Shown here piece after piece: positions 34,066 to 42,723 of a stretch of DNA of 64,000 nucleotides. The notes under the pieces are model-generated. The model was not told the origin of the DNA. It saw nothing but the letters and a program-made list of their open reading frames with translations, and made no database searches. The position numbers and the translations under genes are program-made. Source of the DNA: Pseudomonas siliginis (GTDB lineage Bacteria; Pseudomonadota; Gammaproteobacteria; Pseudomonadales; Pseudomonadaceae); assembly GCF_019145195.1 (NCBI RefSeq), contig NZ_JAHSTW010000001.1, positions 62,001 to 126,000 on the forward strand. Direction: 5' to 3'. Within the stretch, counting starts at the first letter, position 1, and each line of letters begins with the position of its first letter.

Positions 34066-34695
34066 ATGAACACGCGTTTTCTCGCGCTGGGCCTGGGTTT
34101 GCTGCTTGCCACCGGGGCGAACGGCGAAGGCATGGAAGAACGCCTGCGCACGCAATTGCGCAGCACCACCCAGCAATTGCAGGCCCTGCAAAGTCAGCAG
34201 GCCCAGGCCAGCGCCGCGCAACTGGCGGCGCAGAACGAGGCCAAGGCAGCCCAGGCGCAGATCAAGCAGCTGACTGCCGAACTGACCAAGGCCAAAGGCC
34301 TCGCCGAGCAACTCGCAGGGCAGCAACAGAGCCTGCATAGCCAGGCGCAGGCGCAAGTCGCGGCCAGTGCCGAGCAGACCGGCAAGTTCAAGAAAGCCTA
34401 CGACGAGTTGCTGGTCCTCGCTCGCGGCAAGGAAGCCGAACGCTCGAAGCTGCAAGCGCAACTGGCGGAACGTGACACACAAGTGCAGCAATGTTCAGCC
34501 AAGAATCAGCAAATGTACGGCGTCGCCAAACAGATCCTCACGGCCTACGAAAACATCGACGTCGCCGAAGTGATGAAGATCCGCCAGCCCTTCGCCGGCA
34601 GCGCCCGGGTCAAGTTCGATGAACTGGCGCAAGGCTTTGGCGACGAGCTGTACAAAACCCAATTCGACGCGCCGCAAGCGGCGATCGCTCACTGA
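34066..34695 (+). CDS. Periplasmic coiled-coil protein, unknown function
   Basis: A 209-residue secreted protein: signal peptide (MNTRFLALGLGLLLATGANG), then a long Gln/Ala-rich coiled coil (about 25-145) and a helical C-terminal segment (CSAKNQQMYGVAKQILTAYENIDVAEVMKIRQPFAGSARVKFDELAQGFGDELYK). It lies 17 bp after the porin gene and 17 bp before the YbjN gene. The pattern resembles a periplasmic adaptor. No family name can be given with confidence. Confidence 0.7.
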   Translation: MNTRFLALGLGLLLATGANGEGMEERLRTQLRSTTQQLQALQSQQAQASAAQLAAQNEAKAAQAQIKQLTAELTKAKGLAEQLAGQQQSLHSQAQAQVAASAEQTGKFKKAYDELLVLARGKEAERSKLQAQLAERDTQVQQCSAKNQQMYGVAKQILTAYENIDVAEVMKIRQPFAGSARVKFDELAQGFGDELYKTQFDAPQAAIAH

Positions 34696-34712
34696 TAGCA
34701 AGGAAGAAAGCC

Positions 34713-35183
34713 ATGACTCAATTGATCACCCACGTTTCCCCGCAATCGCTGACCGACGTTCTGCAAGCCGCCGGTTATCGTGTCAACCAGAGTGAACAGA
34801 ACGGCATCGTCCAGTTGCTCAGCGCCAGTCAGGGCATCGGCTACGCCGTGCGTTTCGGCAACCCGGCGGTGGAGCAGGGCAGCTTTGTTGATTTCACCTT
34901 CAGCTGTGCGCTGCGCGTGCAGGGCGACTTGCCCCAGGGCGTGGCCGAGCAGTGGAACGCTACGCGGCGGTTTGCACGGTTGTCGTTGCAGGGCGAGTTT
35001 CTGCTGATGGAAATGGACGTGGTCGTGGCCGCTGGGGTGAGCAACGAGCACCTGCGCGGCAATCTGGAACTGTGGGATCGCCTGTTGCAGGAATTCATCG
35101 TTTACCTGCGCGACTTCAGCCAGACCAATGGTGTGCAAACCGCCAAATCCGCTGTCGCCGAACAAGAGGAAGTCGCACTGTGA
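34713..35183 (+). CDS. YbjN-domain protein
   Basis: A 156-residue soluble protein with the YbjN/type III secretion chaperone-like fold pattern: SPQSLTDVLQAAGYRVNQSEQNGIVQLLSASQGIGYAVRFGNP, a central beta sheet, and a terminal helix (LELWDRLLQEFIVYL). There is no signal peptide, so it is cytoplasmic, perhaps a chaperone for an exported partner of this operon. Its stop overlaps the GTG start of the isomerase gene. Confidence 0.75.
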   Translation: MTQLITHVSPQSLTDVLQAAGYRVNQSEQNGIVQLLSASQGIGYAVRFGNPAVEQGSFVDFTFSCALRVQGDLPQGVAEQWNATRRFARLSLQGEFLLMEMDVVVAAGVSNEHLRGNLELWDRLLQEFIVYLRDFSQTNGVQTAKSAVAEQEEVAL

Positions 35184-36127
35184 AAAAGCCTGCCATGGTG
35201 ATCGGCGCCGGAGCGCTGGCGTTGTTGGTGGTGGCCGTGGCATTGGTGCTGCGGCCGGGCAGTGATCCGGTCGCCGCTCAGCAGCCCTCGCCGGTGATGG
35301 CGGTTGCAGCCGGGCCAGCAGTGGCGCGGTTAGGCAATCAGCAGGTTTCGCCAGAGGAATTGCAGGCGCTGCTGGCCACCGTCCCGGCGCAAACCCGCGA
35401 ACAGCTGCGCGGCAACCGTGAGGCGCTGGAGCGCTGGATTCGTGCGCGGCTGGCGGAAAAAGCCGTGCTTGAACAGGCCGATGCGCAGGGTTGGGCGCAG
35501 CGGCCGGACGTTGCCCGGCAGACTCGCGCAGCGACTGAGCAAATCGTGTTTCGTGATTATTTGCGCTCGGTGAGTCAGGTGCCGGCGGAGTATCCGAGCG
35601 CAGCTGAATTGCAGCAGGCGTACGACGCCGGCAAGGCCAATTGGCAGACGCCGCCGATGTACCGGGTCAGTCAGATTTTCCTTGGCGTCAGTGACGCAGC
35701 GAATGTGGAAACAGTGCGCAAACAAGCCGCTGAATTGAGCAAGAAGGTGCAGACAGCACCGGGCGATTTTGCGGCGCTCGCTACGCAATATTCGCAGGAT
35801 CGCGTCACGGCAGAGCGGGGCGGTGATACCGGCCTGCAACCGTTGCAACAACTGGTGCCGGAAGTGCGTGGCGCTGTGGCGCGGCTCAAGGTCGGCGCCG
35901 TGTCTGATCCGGTGCAAAGTGCCGCCGGCTTCCACGTGATCAAGCTCACCGAACAACAACCGGCCCGCACCGCGACGCTGGAGGAACTGCGCGACCAACT
36001 GACCCAGGCCCTGCGCGCACAACGCCAGGAACAGATCGCCCAGGCTTACCTGGACGGCATGCTCAACACCGCCACCCTGAGCATCGACGGCGCTGAACTG
36101 AACAAAATCCTCGAGGAAAAACACTGA
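35180..36127 (+). CDS. Membrane-anchored PpiC-type peptidyl-prolyl isomerase
   Basis: A 315-residue protein beginning at GTG that overlaps the preceding stop (GTGA). One N-terminal TM helix (about 8-28, GAGALALLVVAVALVL) anchors it in the inner membrane; a SurA/PpiD-like helical part precedes a parvulin domain (about 150-260: YRVSQIFLG, DFAALATQYSQDRVTAERGGDTG, SAAGFHVIKLTEQ). It probably folds proteins exported by this system. The P. aeruginosa PdtB/ExbB2 region also ends with a PpiC-type gene, as I recall. Confidence 0.87.
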   Translation: MKKPAMVIGAGALALLVVAVALVLRPGSDPVAAQQPSPVMAVAAGPAVARLGNQQVSPEELQALLATVPAQTREQLRGNREALERWIRARLAEKAVLEQADAQGWAQRPDVARQTRAATEQIVFRDYLRSVSQVPAEYPSAAELQQAYDAGKANWQTPPMYRVSQIFLGVSDAANVETVRKQAAELSKKVQTAPGDFAALATQYSQDRVTAERGGDTGLQPLQQLVPEVRGAVARLKVGAVSDPVQSAAGFHVIKLTEQQPARTATLEELRDQLTQALRAQRQEQIAQAYLDGMLNTATLSIDGAELNKILEEKH

Positions 36128-36150
36128 CGTCAGCCAAACACCATTCACCC

Positions 36151-36240
36151 CTGTGGGAGCGAGGCTGCTCGCGAATGCGGTGGGTCAGTCAGCGAGGATG
36201 TTGAATGTGCCAACGTTTTCGCGAGCAGGCTCGCTCCCCC
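36151..36240. repeat. REPIN between the isomerase and LysR genes
   Basis: Inverted REP arms (36151-36175 and 36216-36240, GTGGGAGCGAGGCTGCTCGCG type) around about 40 bases. One arm has a base change in the stem. Confidence 0.85.
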
Positions 36241-36294
36241 AATGAGAATCCGGTGTATTCAGAGCAACCACATTAGATCGACAGGGAGTCATCA

Positions 36295-37275
36295 ATGTCA
36301 TTCACCGAACCCGCAGGACGCGACGCCGCCAGCGTTCACCTTTCGCCGCGAGACAACTCCGAACCCTGGCTCAACCAGGCCGCGACCATCGACAGCGAAG
36401 TCGCCCAATATTTCCTCGTCAGCGCCCGCTGCGGTTGCTTCATGCAAGCCGCGCGCAGCCTGAATGTGCGCTCGACGCTGCTGCGCAAACAACTCGCGCA
36501 ACTCGAACAACAACTGCAACACAGCCTGTTCAGCTTCCAGGGTAGCGCCCTAACGCTCACCCGCGAAGGCCAACAGTTGCAGGCCCGACTCATCACCCTG
36601 GCCCACGAACGCAAACTCCCGGTCATCGAACAGCCACTGATCCGCCTCGCCGTCGCCGCATCCATCCTCCACGACATCCTCGGCCGCGACCTCATCGCGT
36701 TGCTGCGCCGCAATGCCAGCCTGCGTCTGGAAATTATTGCTCTGGATAGCGAACTGGCCCGGCGTGCGGTCAGTGCTGACATCGTCCTCTGGCTCGCTTC
36801 TGGCGAGCGCCCAAACCCCGGCCCGACCTTTTCCACCAGCGAACCGCAACACCTCGCGCGGATCGAGTATCTGCCGCACATTGCCAAGCGCTATTCACGG
36901 GTGACAGCGCGACCGGAAACGCCGGAAGATCTGGCGGACTTCATGCTGGTGCAGTGGCAGTGTGATCGGCAGGTTGAGAGCTTTCGGCCTTGGAATGAGT
37001 TGGTGGAGGAGAGGTTGGCTGGGGTGGTGCAGATGCAATCTTATGAGTTGATGCTGGAGATGATCCGGTGCGGCGCCTGCATTGGCTTGCTGCCGGCGTA
37101 TATGAGCCGCTTCGACCGTGGCCTCATCGCACTGCCCGGATTATTCGCCGAAGCGATGCAGCTACACGCGTGGCTCGCCGTAAACACCGACTCGCAAAAC
37201 TCCCCCGAAATCAAAGCCCTCATCGACCTCATCCAGCAAACCTTCAACGAACGCCACGAATGGTTCCAGCCCTGA
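36295..37275 (+). CDS. LysR-family transcriptional regulator
   Basis: A 326-residue regulator. After an unusual leader of about 30 residues comes the LysR helix-turn-helix (EVAQYFLVSARCGCFMQAARSLNVRSTLLRKQLAQLEQQL, FSFQGSALTLTREGQQL) and an effector domain (about 115-320) with the late motif MLEMIRCGACIGLLPAYM. GGGAG lies 7 bases upstream of ATG. It follows the export operon after a REPIN and may control it; a LysR-type gene is also found at this place in P. aeruginosa, as I recall. Confidence 0.85.
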   Translation: MSFTEPAGRDAASVHLSPRDNSEPWLNQAATIDSEVAQYFLVSARCGCFMQAARSLNVRSTLLRKQLAQLEQQLQHSLFSFQGSALTLTREGQQLQARLITLAHERKLPVIEQPLIRLAVAASILHDILGRDLIALLRRNASLRLEIIALDSELARRAVSADIVLWLASGERPNPGPTFSTSEPQHLARIEYLPHIAKRYSRVTARPETPEDLADFMLVQWQCDRQVESFRPWNELVEERLAGVVQMQSYELMLEMIRCGACIGLLPAYMSRFDRGLIALPGLFAEAMQLHAWLAVNTDSQNSPEIKALIDLIQQTFNERHEWFQP

Positions 37276-37478
37276 TGCGGTCCTCCTGTCGTAGCGAGCC
37301 TGTTCGCGAAGGCGATGTAGATCCGGGCGCGTTTTCTTCGACTTAAACGACCGCAGATGCCAGAGCGCAAACCTGCGGCCAACGCCTGCGAACCCCTTGC
37401 CCAAACGCACGCATAGCGTGCGGTTCGGGAAGGGATGCGGAGCTTCTTGGTGGCGTTGTTTGCTGCAGATGAATGTGA

Positions 37479-38426
37479 TTAAGCTACCTCGATCACCCAC
37501 ACTGCGTTGTCCTGGAACTTGCAAACATAAGCGTGTTTACCATCCTTACTAAAGGCCATTTCGGTAGGGAAGCGGCCTACGTCGATGTTCCTGCGTACTT
37601 GAAGCGTTGCCGTATCAATTACCGCGATCATGCCATCTCTGCAGGAGGCGTACAGAAGGCTACCGTCCTGACTGAAAACGAGGTTTTGTGGACCGTGTGG
37701 GACTTCGATTTTCGCCAACACTTGCTTTAAATCCTGGTCAAACACCCAGACCTTAGTGCTTTGGTCCTGACTGACATAAACGCGGGTACCGTCCGGGCTG
37801 ACAGCGACGTAAAAGCCTCTAAGATCAAACGCGACTCCAGTCGAGGTTTGATTTGTTTTAGTGTCAATCAACCGAACCGCCAGCCTGTCGGGACAAGTGA
37901 AATACGCGCGGGTACCGTCCGGACTGAAAGCAATATGATACGGATGGCCGTCGACCGAGAAGGTGGTCAGGACTTCATTCGTCGACGTATCAATGACAGA
38001 GATGCTTTTATCACTGGCATTACAAACATATGCACGGGTACCGTCCGGATTGACGGCGATCCCGGACGCGGCAAGTCCGACTTGAACTCTCTTCACGACG
38101 GTACTGCTCGCCGTGTCAATCACCAAAACCGTGTCTCCAGTACTGCCCATGTAAGCGCGCTTACCATCCGGCCTAAAGGCGATATGCCTGGCTATGTACG
38201 GGATTTTGGCGCTGACCTTATTTGTTGCGGTGTCAATCACCCATACTGATTCTTCTTCAAAATGGGCGACATAAGCCCGGGTACCGTCCGGGCTGATGGT
38301 GATGTACCTCGGTTCGTATCCGACCTTGATTTCGGCGATTGGCGTGGGCTCAACCGAGTTAGCTGATACAGGACTGCTACCGGTAATATCGAGTTCTTGA
38401 ACGAGGGTATCTTTGGGACTGGACAT
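37479..38426 (-). CDS. YncE-like seven-bladed beta-propeller protein without signal peptide
   Basis: A 315-residue protein made of YVTN-type repeats: about seven copies of the pattern SPDGTRAYV...VIDTATN spaced roughly 42 residues apart (e.g. ITISPDGTRAYVAHFEEES, IAVNPDGTRAYVCNASDKS, AFSKDGKHAYVCKFQDNA). This is a closed beta-propeller for protein or ligand binding. The start at MSSPKDTL has GGAG 8 bases upstream and no signal peptide, unlike periplasmic YncE proteins. A lux-box-like palindrome lies 57 bp upstream. The neighbouring giant Ig-like protein has the same kind of palindrome and also lacks a signal peptide, so the two may share control. Confidence 0.82.
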   Translation of the reverse strand: MSSPKDTLVQELDITGSSPVSANSVEPTPIAEIKVGYEPRYITISPDGTRAYVAHFEEESVWVIDTATNKVSAKIPYIARHIAFRPDGKRAYMGSTGDTVLVIDTASSTVVKRVQVGLAASGIAVNPDGTRAYVCNASDKSISVIDTSTNEVLTTFSVDGHPYHIAFSPDGTRAYFTCPDRLAVRLIDTKTNQTSTGVAFDLRGFYVAVSPDGTRVYVSQDQSTKVWVFDQDLKQVLAKIEVPHGPQNLVFSQDGSLLYASCRDGMIAVIDTATLQVRRNIDVGRFPTEMAFSKDGKHAYVCKFQDNAVWVIEVA

Positions 38427-38482
38427 GGCGCTGACTCCGTTCTGTGAAGTGACGGAATGAGTTAATGCGCGTTGGCGAAATT

Positions 38483-38510
38483 GCGCACCTGTCAAAGTTG
38501 ACAGGTGCGC
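38483..38510 (-). promoter_or_regulatory. Lux-box-like palindrome upstream of the propeller gene
   Basis: A 28-bp inverted repeat with 13-base arms around AG; its core ACCTGTCAAAGTTGACAGGT has the ACCTGNCA-N4-TGNCAGGT layout of LuxR-type (las/rhl) operators. The centre lies 70 bp before the start codon, compatible with a promoter centred about 42 bp downstream. A sister site is at 42724-42743. Confidence 0.6.
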
Positions 38511-38575
38511 AGTGGTATCCGACGAGTGGTTGTCGCCGCGAACCGGCCCGCAGCCACGCTTGGAATGCGGTCAAA

Positions 38576-38602
38576 CTGTGGGAGCGAGCCTGCTCGCGAA
38601 GG
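38576..38602 (+). repeat. Single REP element
   Basis: CTGTGGGAGCGAGCCTGCTC followed by GCGAAGG, one unpaired REP between the propeller gene promoter and the first DUF6124 gene. Confidence 0.85.
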
Positions 38603-38639
38603 GGCCAGAATGGACACCCAACAGCTCAGCTTTCCTGCA

Positions 38640-38999
38640 TTACTGTGGCAACTCCAGATTATCCAGCACCCGATTCACCGCCAATTCCCCGAGCATGATC
38701 AACTGCGCGATCCCCATCAGCGTGCGGCGTTGCGATGGCTTGACCAGTCCGGCGAATTCCTGGGCGATGGTTTTGGCCGAGGCGAGGGTTTCGCAGGCGT
38801 TGGCCAGCAGGTCTTCGTTTTTGGTGTCGGCGGTGACGGCGTACATGGCGCGGGGGCTGAGGGGCGGTGGGGTGGAGCCGGGTGGGCAGAGGTAGTGGTC
38901 GAGGGCGCGGTCGGCGGCTTGGTGGAGTTTTTTTGAGTCGAGGGATTCGTAGGGGGAGGTGGGGTCGGATTCGGGTGGGTTGGGTGTTGGTTTGATCAT
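38640..38999 (-). CDS. DUF6124-like protein, copy 1
   Basis: A 119-residue protein nearly identical to the product at 43031-43390, differing in about eight positions, mainly near PNPPESDPTSP and PPGSTPPPLSP. It has a proline-rich, disordered N-terminus, then helices (SKKLHQAADRALDHYL; NEDLLANACETLASAKTIAQEFAGLVKPSQRRTLMGIAQLIMLGELAVNRVLDNL). No signal peptide or TM helix. The pattern is that of a small family common in Pseudomonas (DUF6124/DUF3077-like) with no known function. It is preceded by a long conserved leader (39000-39345). Confidence 0.8.
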   Translation of the reverse strand: MIKPTPNPPESDPTSPYESLDSKKLHQAADRALDHYLCPPGSTPPPLSPRAMYAVTADTKNEDLLANACETLASAKTIAQEFAGLVKPSQRRTLMGIAQLIMLGELAVNRVLDNLELPQ

Positions 39000-39345
39000 G
39001 GTGAAGCCTCTAGAGTGGTGAAGCTGCCACCGTTCGCTGCTAACGAAGGAGGTGGCGGCTGTACGCGGGTTAGCAGACCAGGACTCTAGAACCCGGCGCA
39101 CCGAAGTGCCCCACGCAAAGCCGCCATAACGGCAAGACCTTGTGCGTCTAGAGATAACCCGGGCTGCTAAACCCGATCACTGAACATTCAGCGATCGGAC
39201 CACAATAGAATCCGCCCCCAAGGCGCACAAGCCGGCGGATTCTGACTTGGCTGTAGGCAATGGCGCAAGGGTTTGTAGCCTGGAAGGCGTGTCAGCGCGT
39301 GTCTTTTAAACGCCTTGGTTTAAATCAAAAAATTGCGCCAAACCT
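39000..39345 (-). ncRNA. Conserved structured leader upstream of DUF6124 copy 1
   Basis: About 345 bp free of genes, closely matched by 43391-43745. Stems that can be read: TCTAGAGT (39009) with ACTCTAGA (39083); GCTGCCACC (39023) with GGTGGCGGC (39051); hairpin TTCG-CTGCTAA-CGAA (39033-39047); hairpin GGG-CTGCTAA-ACCC (39161-39174); GAATCCGCC (39208) with GGCGGATTC (39234). TTAGCAG at 39070 is the complement of both CTGCTAA loops. In the second copy these three segments change together to CTGCGA/TCGCAG. Transcript sense is assumed to be that of the gene. It may be a cis-regulatory RNA or a separate small RNA. Confidence 0.55.
39305..39324. promoter_or_regulatory. Palindrome TTTAAAC-N6-GTTTAAA, copy 1
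   Basis: Seven-base inverted arms around GCCTTG at the upstream edge of the conserved leader. The same arms with a different centre (AGCGGT) occur at 43702-43721, so the arms rather than the centre seem to be selected. Could be an operator or a 5' hairpin. Confidence 0.5.
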
Positions 39346-39425
39346 GTCGGCCCTTTCGCGATCAGAAGAGATGCCTTGATCATGCCCGCTGCTTAAATCA
39401 CCGGTTGGATAGATCCGCCCCATAT

Positions 39426-42400
39426 TTATGAGTAAAGCTTGAAGGTGTCAAAATAAAAGCCTGTACCCGTTGCAGGCGGTGCGGGTATGTATGGAATGAT
39501 CCTGATTTTTCGAATGTCTTTGCCCGAGAAATCAATATTTTTCTGGCTTGGAGTTGGCGAGGCTACCATGTCAAACTTTCCCAAAAGTTGGTTTTGAATG
39601 TCTAGAAATTCGATGGAGCCTACAGTTTGATGAAAATTATTTATATTAACGGCGCAATACCAGAAATTCACTGCATGGTAATTTGAGTGAAGGTGCAGAG
39701 TGAATTCGCTCACGTATGGCGCTGTATTTGTAACCGTGTAGAGCGCTTGGTTTTGCATCTCTTCGGTTATCGGGAGAGGGGGGTTCGAAGGCTTGTCTTG
39801 AAGCTTGAGTAAAAAAAGTGTGCCTTTAGTGCATGCAAATTTCATTAACGGGCTATCTATTGACTGACCTGCAGTAATCGTAAAAGAGCGTAATAAATCA
39901 AAGTTTTCTAATGTATAGCTCGGATTCGCAGTGAATACATATGTTCGCGCAGGAAAAAATATTTCAGTATTGTTGTTCGCGTCGGCTTCTGGTTTCGTGC
40001 CAAAGTTGATATTTAGCTTGCTTTGGCTTTTAAGTGTACGCAGCCACTCCATTGGTGCTGCCACAGATAATCCGTCGGTCGAATAATGGGGTTGCCCGTT
40101 ATATATCACTTGTTCCGTGCTATTTCCCTCGGTGTCAATGCCTTCCAACTTCAAAAAAACCGGATTTCCACTTTCCTGAAATGACCATCTGCTGACAATT
40201 ATTTCAGCGTTGTCCGGAAGTAGATCAATATTGAGTTGATCACCGGTTTCCCCTGCAATATTTGGCGTCGGCAACCGCGGGTCGTACTCGGCTATGGCAT
40301 TGATAACCAACGTCAACTCCGGCGAATTCCCCACCGGGTCACCGTCACTGATCAACGTCCAGTAAAAACTTCTACTGCTTCCCCGGCGCGCCACCAGAAA
40401 CGCTGAACTGAGCGAAAAATCAGCCTGTTTACCTGGATCAAGCGCCAGTACCGGAAACGGTTTACTCCCCGGCAACGGATCATGTTCCTTGAGCTGCGCT
40501 TGTTGCCCTGGTAACGCTTCCGGAAACATGACACGCAAGATGACACCTTGTACGTAGGCCAGGACATCGATGGGGGTGACAGCTGGAGACAGCAATACTG
40601 GCGGCTGCATGGCCACAACATTGATCGTATAGACATCGGAACTCTGCCCCGCTCCATACAGTTCCTTCGCCACGAAAACGTGTGTGGTCTTATCTAGCGC
40701 GGTAATGAGCAGCGTCCAGACGCCTGTTACCGGGTCGGCAGTCGGCTGCCCCTTTGAAGTAATGCCATCCAGTACATCGACTTTCTGCCCTTTGGCAGCA
40801 ACCCCGCTCAAGGTTATGGCGGTTTCGACGGTGGTGCCGCCGTTGGGAATCTCCTCGCCGTTGTCAGTAGCTGTAATCGAATCAATCGTCGGCGCAACAT
40901 CCGCTGTCACCGTAAAACTCCGCGCGCCAGAATCCACCTCACCACTGTGATACAACGATCTCGCAAATAACCGGTGCTTCCCTTCGGCAACAGTTACTTC
41001 CCGTGTCCAGATTCCCGTCAGCGGGTCGGCCGTCGCTCGGCCTTTGGCAACCGCGCTCGACCCATCATCATCGAACACCTCAATCTCCAGCCCCTTACTC
41101 GCAGTTCCCGACAACGTTAAGTTAGTGCTGACCGTCCATCCCCCTTCCAGCACTTCCTCACCGTTCGAGTCCAATACCCTGTCCAGTGTCGGCACAACCA
41201 GTTCCACAGACTTGATCGTGTAAACCCGATCCGGAAATTTCACTGCGTTCGTTTCGATATTGCTTTTGTCGAGCGCCACCAGGTATTTAAGCGTCAGCGT
41301 CGTGCAATGCCCCAATTGAACGAGATAACTGTTTGCCAGTGTCTGTGGCCAGAAACCCTGGTTGATCCAAGTGCTGTTGACTCTAGCTGGCAACCCAGCC
41401 CAGAGAGTCAAGTCATGTGCAGTGCCATCAGCCTTCTTACCCTCAAGCCGCAGCCAGCAGGGCTGTTCGGCTTCAATCAAGGTATGCAGCAGCGCATGAA
41501 TGGTTGCGTTTTTGGTGCCAAGCGCCGTTATGTCGAGAAAATTGTTGGCATCGGCCTCGACAATTTTCGGGGGGTTCAAGGCGGTTGCCGGCAGCGGCAG
41601 AATGTCCAGCAGCAACACAGCCGACTCCACGGGTTTGTCGTCGCGGTCGATAAAATAACTGACTGCAACCCGTTGGCCCAGGCTGTAGGCGAGCACCGAG
41701 CGCGGTACCGCAATCTCCAGGCCGGCACTGACCAGCCGAGGCGGGCTTGGGTAGGAGCCTTCAGGGACAGCCGTCGCGCCTTGCCAGTTCACCCACAACG
41801 TGTCGGTGGGCAGTAACGAACCCTGCGGTACGAGGACTCTGATTTCCGGAGTGGTCGGACTGAACTGATTGCCGTTCATGCCACGGACGGTGGGTGCCAG
41901 CAGAGAAAGGCGACCGAGGTGAATGTCCACGCGCTTTTCACCTGACATGACGGCATTGCCCAATTGGTCAAATACTCTGAATTCCGCCACAGCATTCGGG
42001 TTGTCACCGGCACGCTGGAAGGTATCGGTGAGCAGGGTCAGGTTGATCGGGGCCGGCGCGTCGGGCACGTCGAAGCGCACGGTGGTATCGCCGAGCGCAA
42101 AAACGATGGAGTCGAAGTGGCGTCGGTTGGTGTAAGTAAACGCAAATGTCACACCTCGTGCGGCGAGCTCCGGCCCCACGCCTTCACGTACTACTTCCGG
42201 CGGAATGATCAGATCCAGAGATTCCGGCAGACGCAAATGGTAGAGGGCTAGCGTGTCCCGAGACGATTCATCGTTACCTCCTACGCGCGTGACCTTGTAA
42301 TACAGGCGATTGACGCCCTGATTGAGCCAGCCGTGGGGCAAGTACAAGCGCACCCGCTGTTGTTCTTCGCCCGGGGCAACGGTCTTGCCCGTTGCGGGAG

Positions 42401-42638
42401 TAGGGTTGTCGTTGACGTACAGATCGACGCGGTCATCAGCGGCCATGGTCCAGGAAGCGAGCTGCATTTCCGTCCACGGATCTATCAGACATTCCAGACC
42501 CTGCGTCTCGCCATCGTAAAGCACCTTGGGAATCCCGCCTTGGGCAATGCCCTGCGGCTTCACCGGTGTGACCCAGCCCCTGATGATGACCGGATACAAG
42601 ACAAACAATTCGTTGAAAATCGAAGACTGGATATCCAT
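39426..42638 (-). CDS. Large Ig-like repeat protein (putative surface or ligand-binding protein)
   Basis: A 1070-residue protein starting at MDIQSSIFNELFVLYPVIIRGW (GGGAG about 8 bases upstream); no signal peptide is visible. Two bacterial Ig-like repeats can be aligned at about 510-690 (VLDSNGEEVLEGGWTVSTNLTLSGTASKG and ATDNGEEIPNGGTTVETAITLSGVAAKG, each with ADP[LV]TG[IV]WT). A second module type recurs (PCWLRLEGKKADGTAHDLTLWAG; PVFLKLEGIDTEGNSTEQVIYNG). The last 140 residues look like a beta-sandwich ending FYFDTFKLYS. The 3' 0.9 kb is clearly more AT-rich than the rest, suggesting a separate origin for the C-terminus. A lux-box-like palindrome and a GCCGT tandem repeat precede the gene. 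Function unknown. Confidence 0.75.
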   Translation of the reverse strand: MDIQSSIFNELFVLYPVIIRGWVTPVKPQGIAQGGIPKVLYDGETQGLECLIDPWTEMQLASWTMAADDRVDLYVNDNPTPATGKTVAPGEEQQRVRLYLPHGWLNQGVNRLYYKVTRVGGNDESSRDTLALYHLRLPESLDLIIPPEVVREGVGPELAARGVTFAFTYTNRRHFDSIVFALGDTTVRFDVPDAPAPINLTLLTDTFQRAGDNPNAVAEFRVFDQLGNAVMSGEKRVDIHLGRLSLLAPTVRGMNGNQFSPTTPEIRVLVPQGSLLPTDTLWVNWQGATAVPEGSYPSPPRLVSAGLEIAVPRSVLAYSLGQRVAVSYFIDRDDKPVESAVLLLDILPLPATALNPPKIVEADANNFLDITALGTKNATIHALLHTLIEAEQPCWLRLEGKKADGTAHDLTLWAGLPARVNSTWINQGFWPQTLANSYLVQLGHCTTLTLKYLVALDKSNIETNAVKFPDRVYTIKSVELVVPTLDRVLDSNGEEVLEGGWTVSTNLTLSGTASKGLEIEVFDDDGSSAVAKGRATADPLTGIWTREVTVAEGKHRLFARSLYHSGEVDSGARSFTVTADVAPTIDSITATDNGEEIPNGGTTVETAITLSGVAAKGQKVDVLDGITSKGQPTADPVTGVWTLLITALDKTTHVFVAKELYGAGQSSDVYTINVVAMQPPVLLSPAVTPIDVLAYVQGVILRVMFPEALPGQQAQLKEHDPLPGSKPFPVLALDPGKQADFSLSSAFLVARRGSSRSFYWTLISDGDPVGNSPELTLVINAIAEYDPRLPTPNIAGETGDQLNIDLLPDNAEIIVSRWSFQESGNPVFLKLEGIDTEGNSTEQVIYNGQPHYSTDGLSVAAPMEWLRTLKSQSKLNINFGTKPEADANNNTEIFFPARTYVFTANPSYTLENFDLLRSFTITAGQSIDSPLMKFACTKGTLFLLKLQDKPSNPPLPITEEMQNQALYTVTNTAPYVSEFTLHLHSNYHAVNFWYCAVNINNFHQTVGSIEFLDIQNQLLGKFDMVASPTPSQKNIDFSGKDIRKIRIIPYIPAPPATGTGFYFDTFKLYS

Positions 42639-42660
42639 GGAAGCGCTCCCTGAGAATTTT

Positions 42661-42680
42661 GCCGTGCCGTGCCGTGCCGT
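42661..42680. repeat. GCCGT pentanucleotide tandem repeat (4 units)
   Basis: Four perfect copies of GCCGT, 23-42 bases before the start codon of the Ig-like gene, between the lux-box-like site and the ribosome site. Slippage would alter the 5' leader or promoter spacing, not the reading frame. Confidence 0.8.
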
Positions 42681-42723
42681 GCATTGAATGGGATCCATCT
42701 CACTCCAGTTTGAAAAAAAGCAC

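Noticed and set aside
36151..36240. REPIN as the main terminator of the export operon
   Set aside because: The hairpin has no T run and REPINs occur in all gene orientations here, so a terminator label is not justified.
37479..38426. Regularly spaced GTACCGTCCGG-type DNA repeats, CRISPR-like at first sight
   Set aside because: They are in frame and encode the SPDGTRAYV blades of the beta-propeller; spacing is about 126 bp and the intervals are coding.
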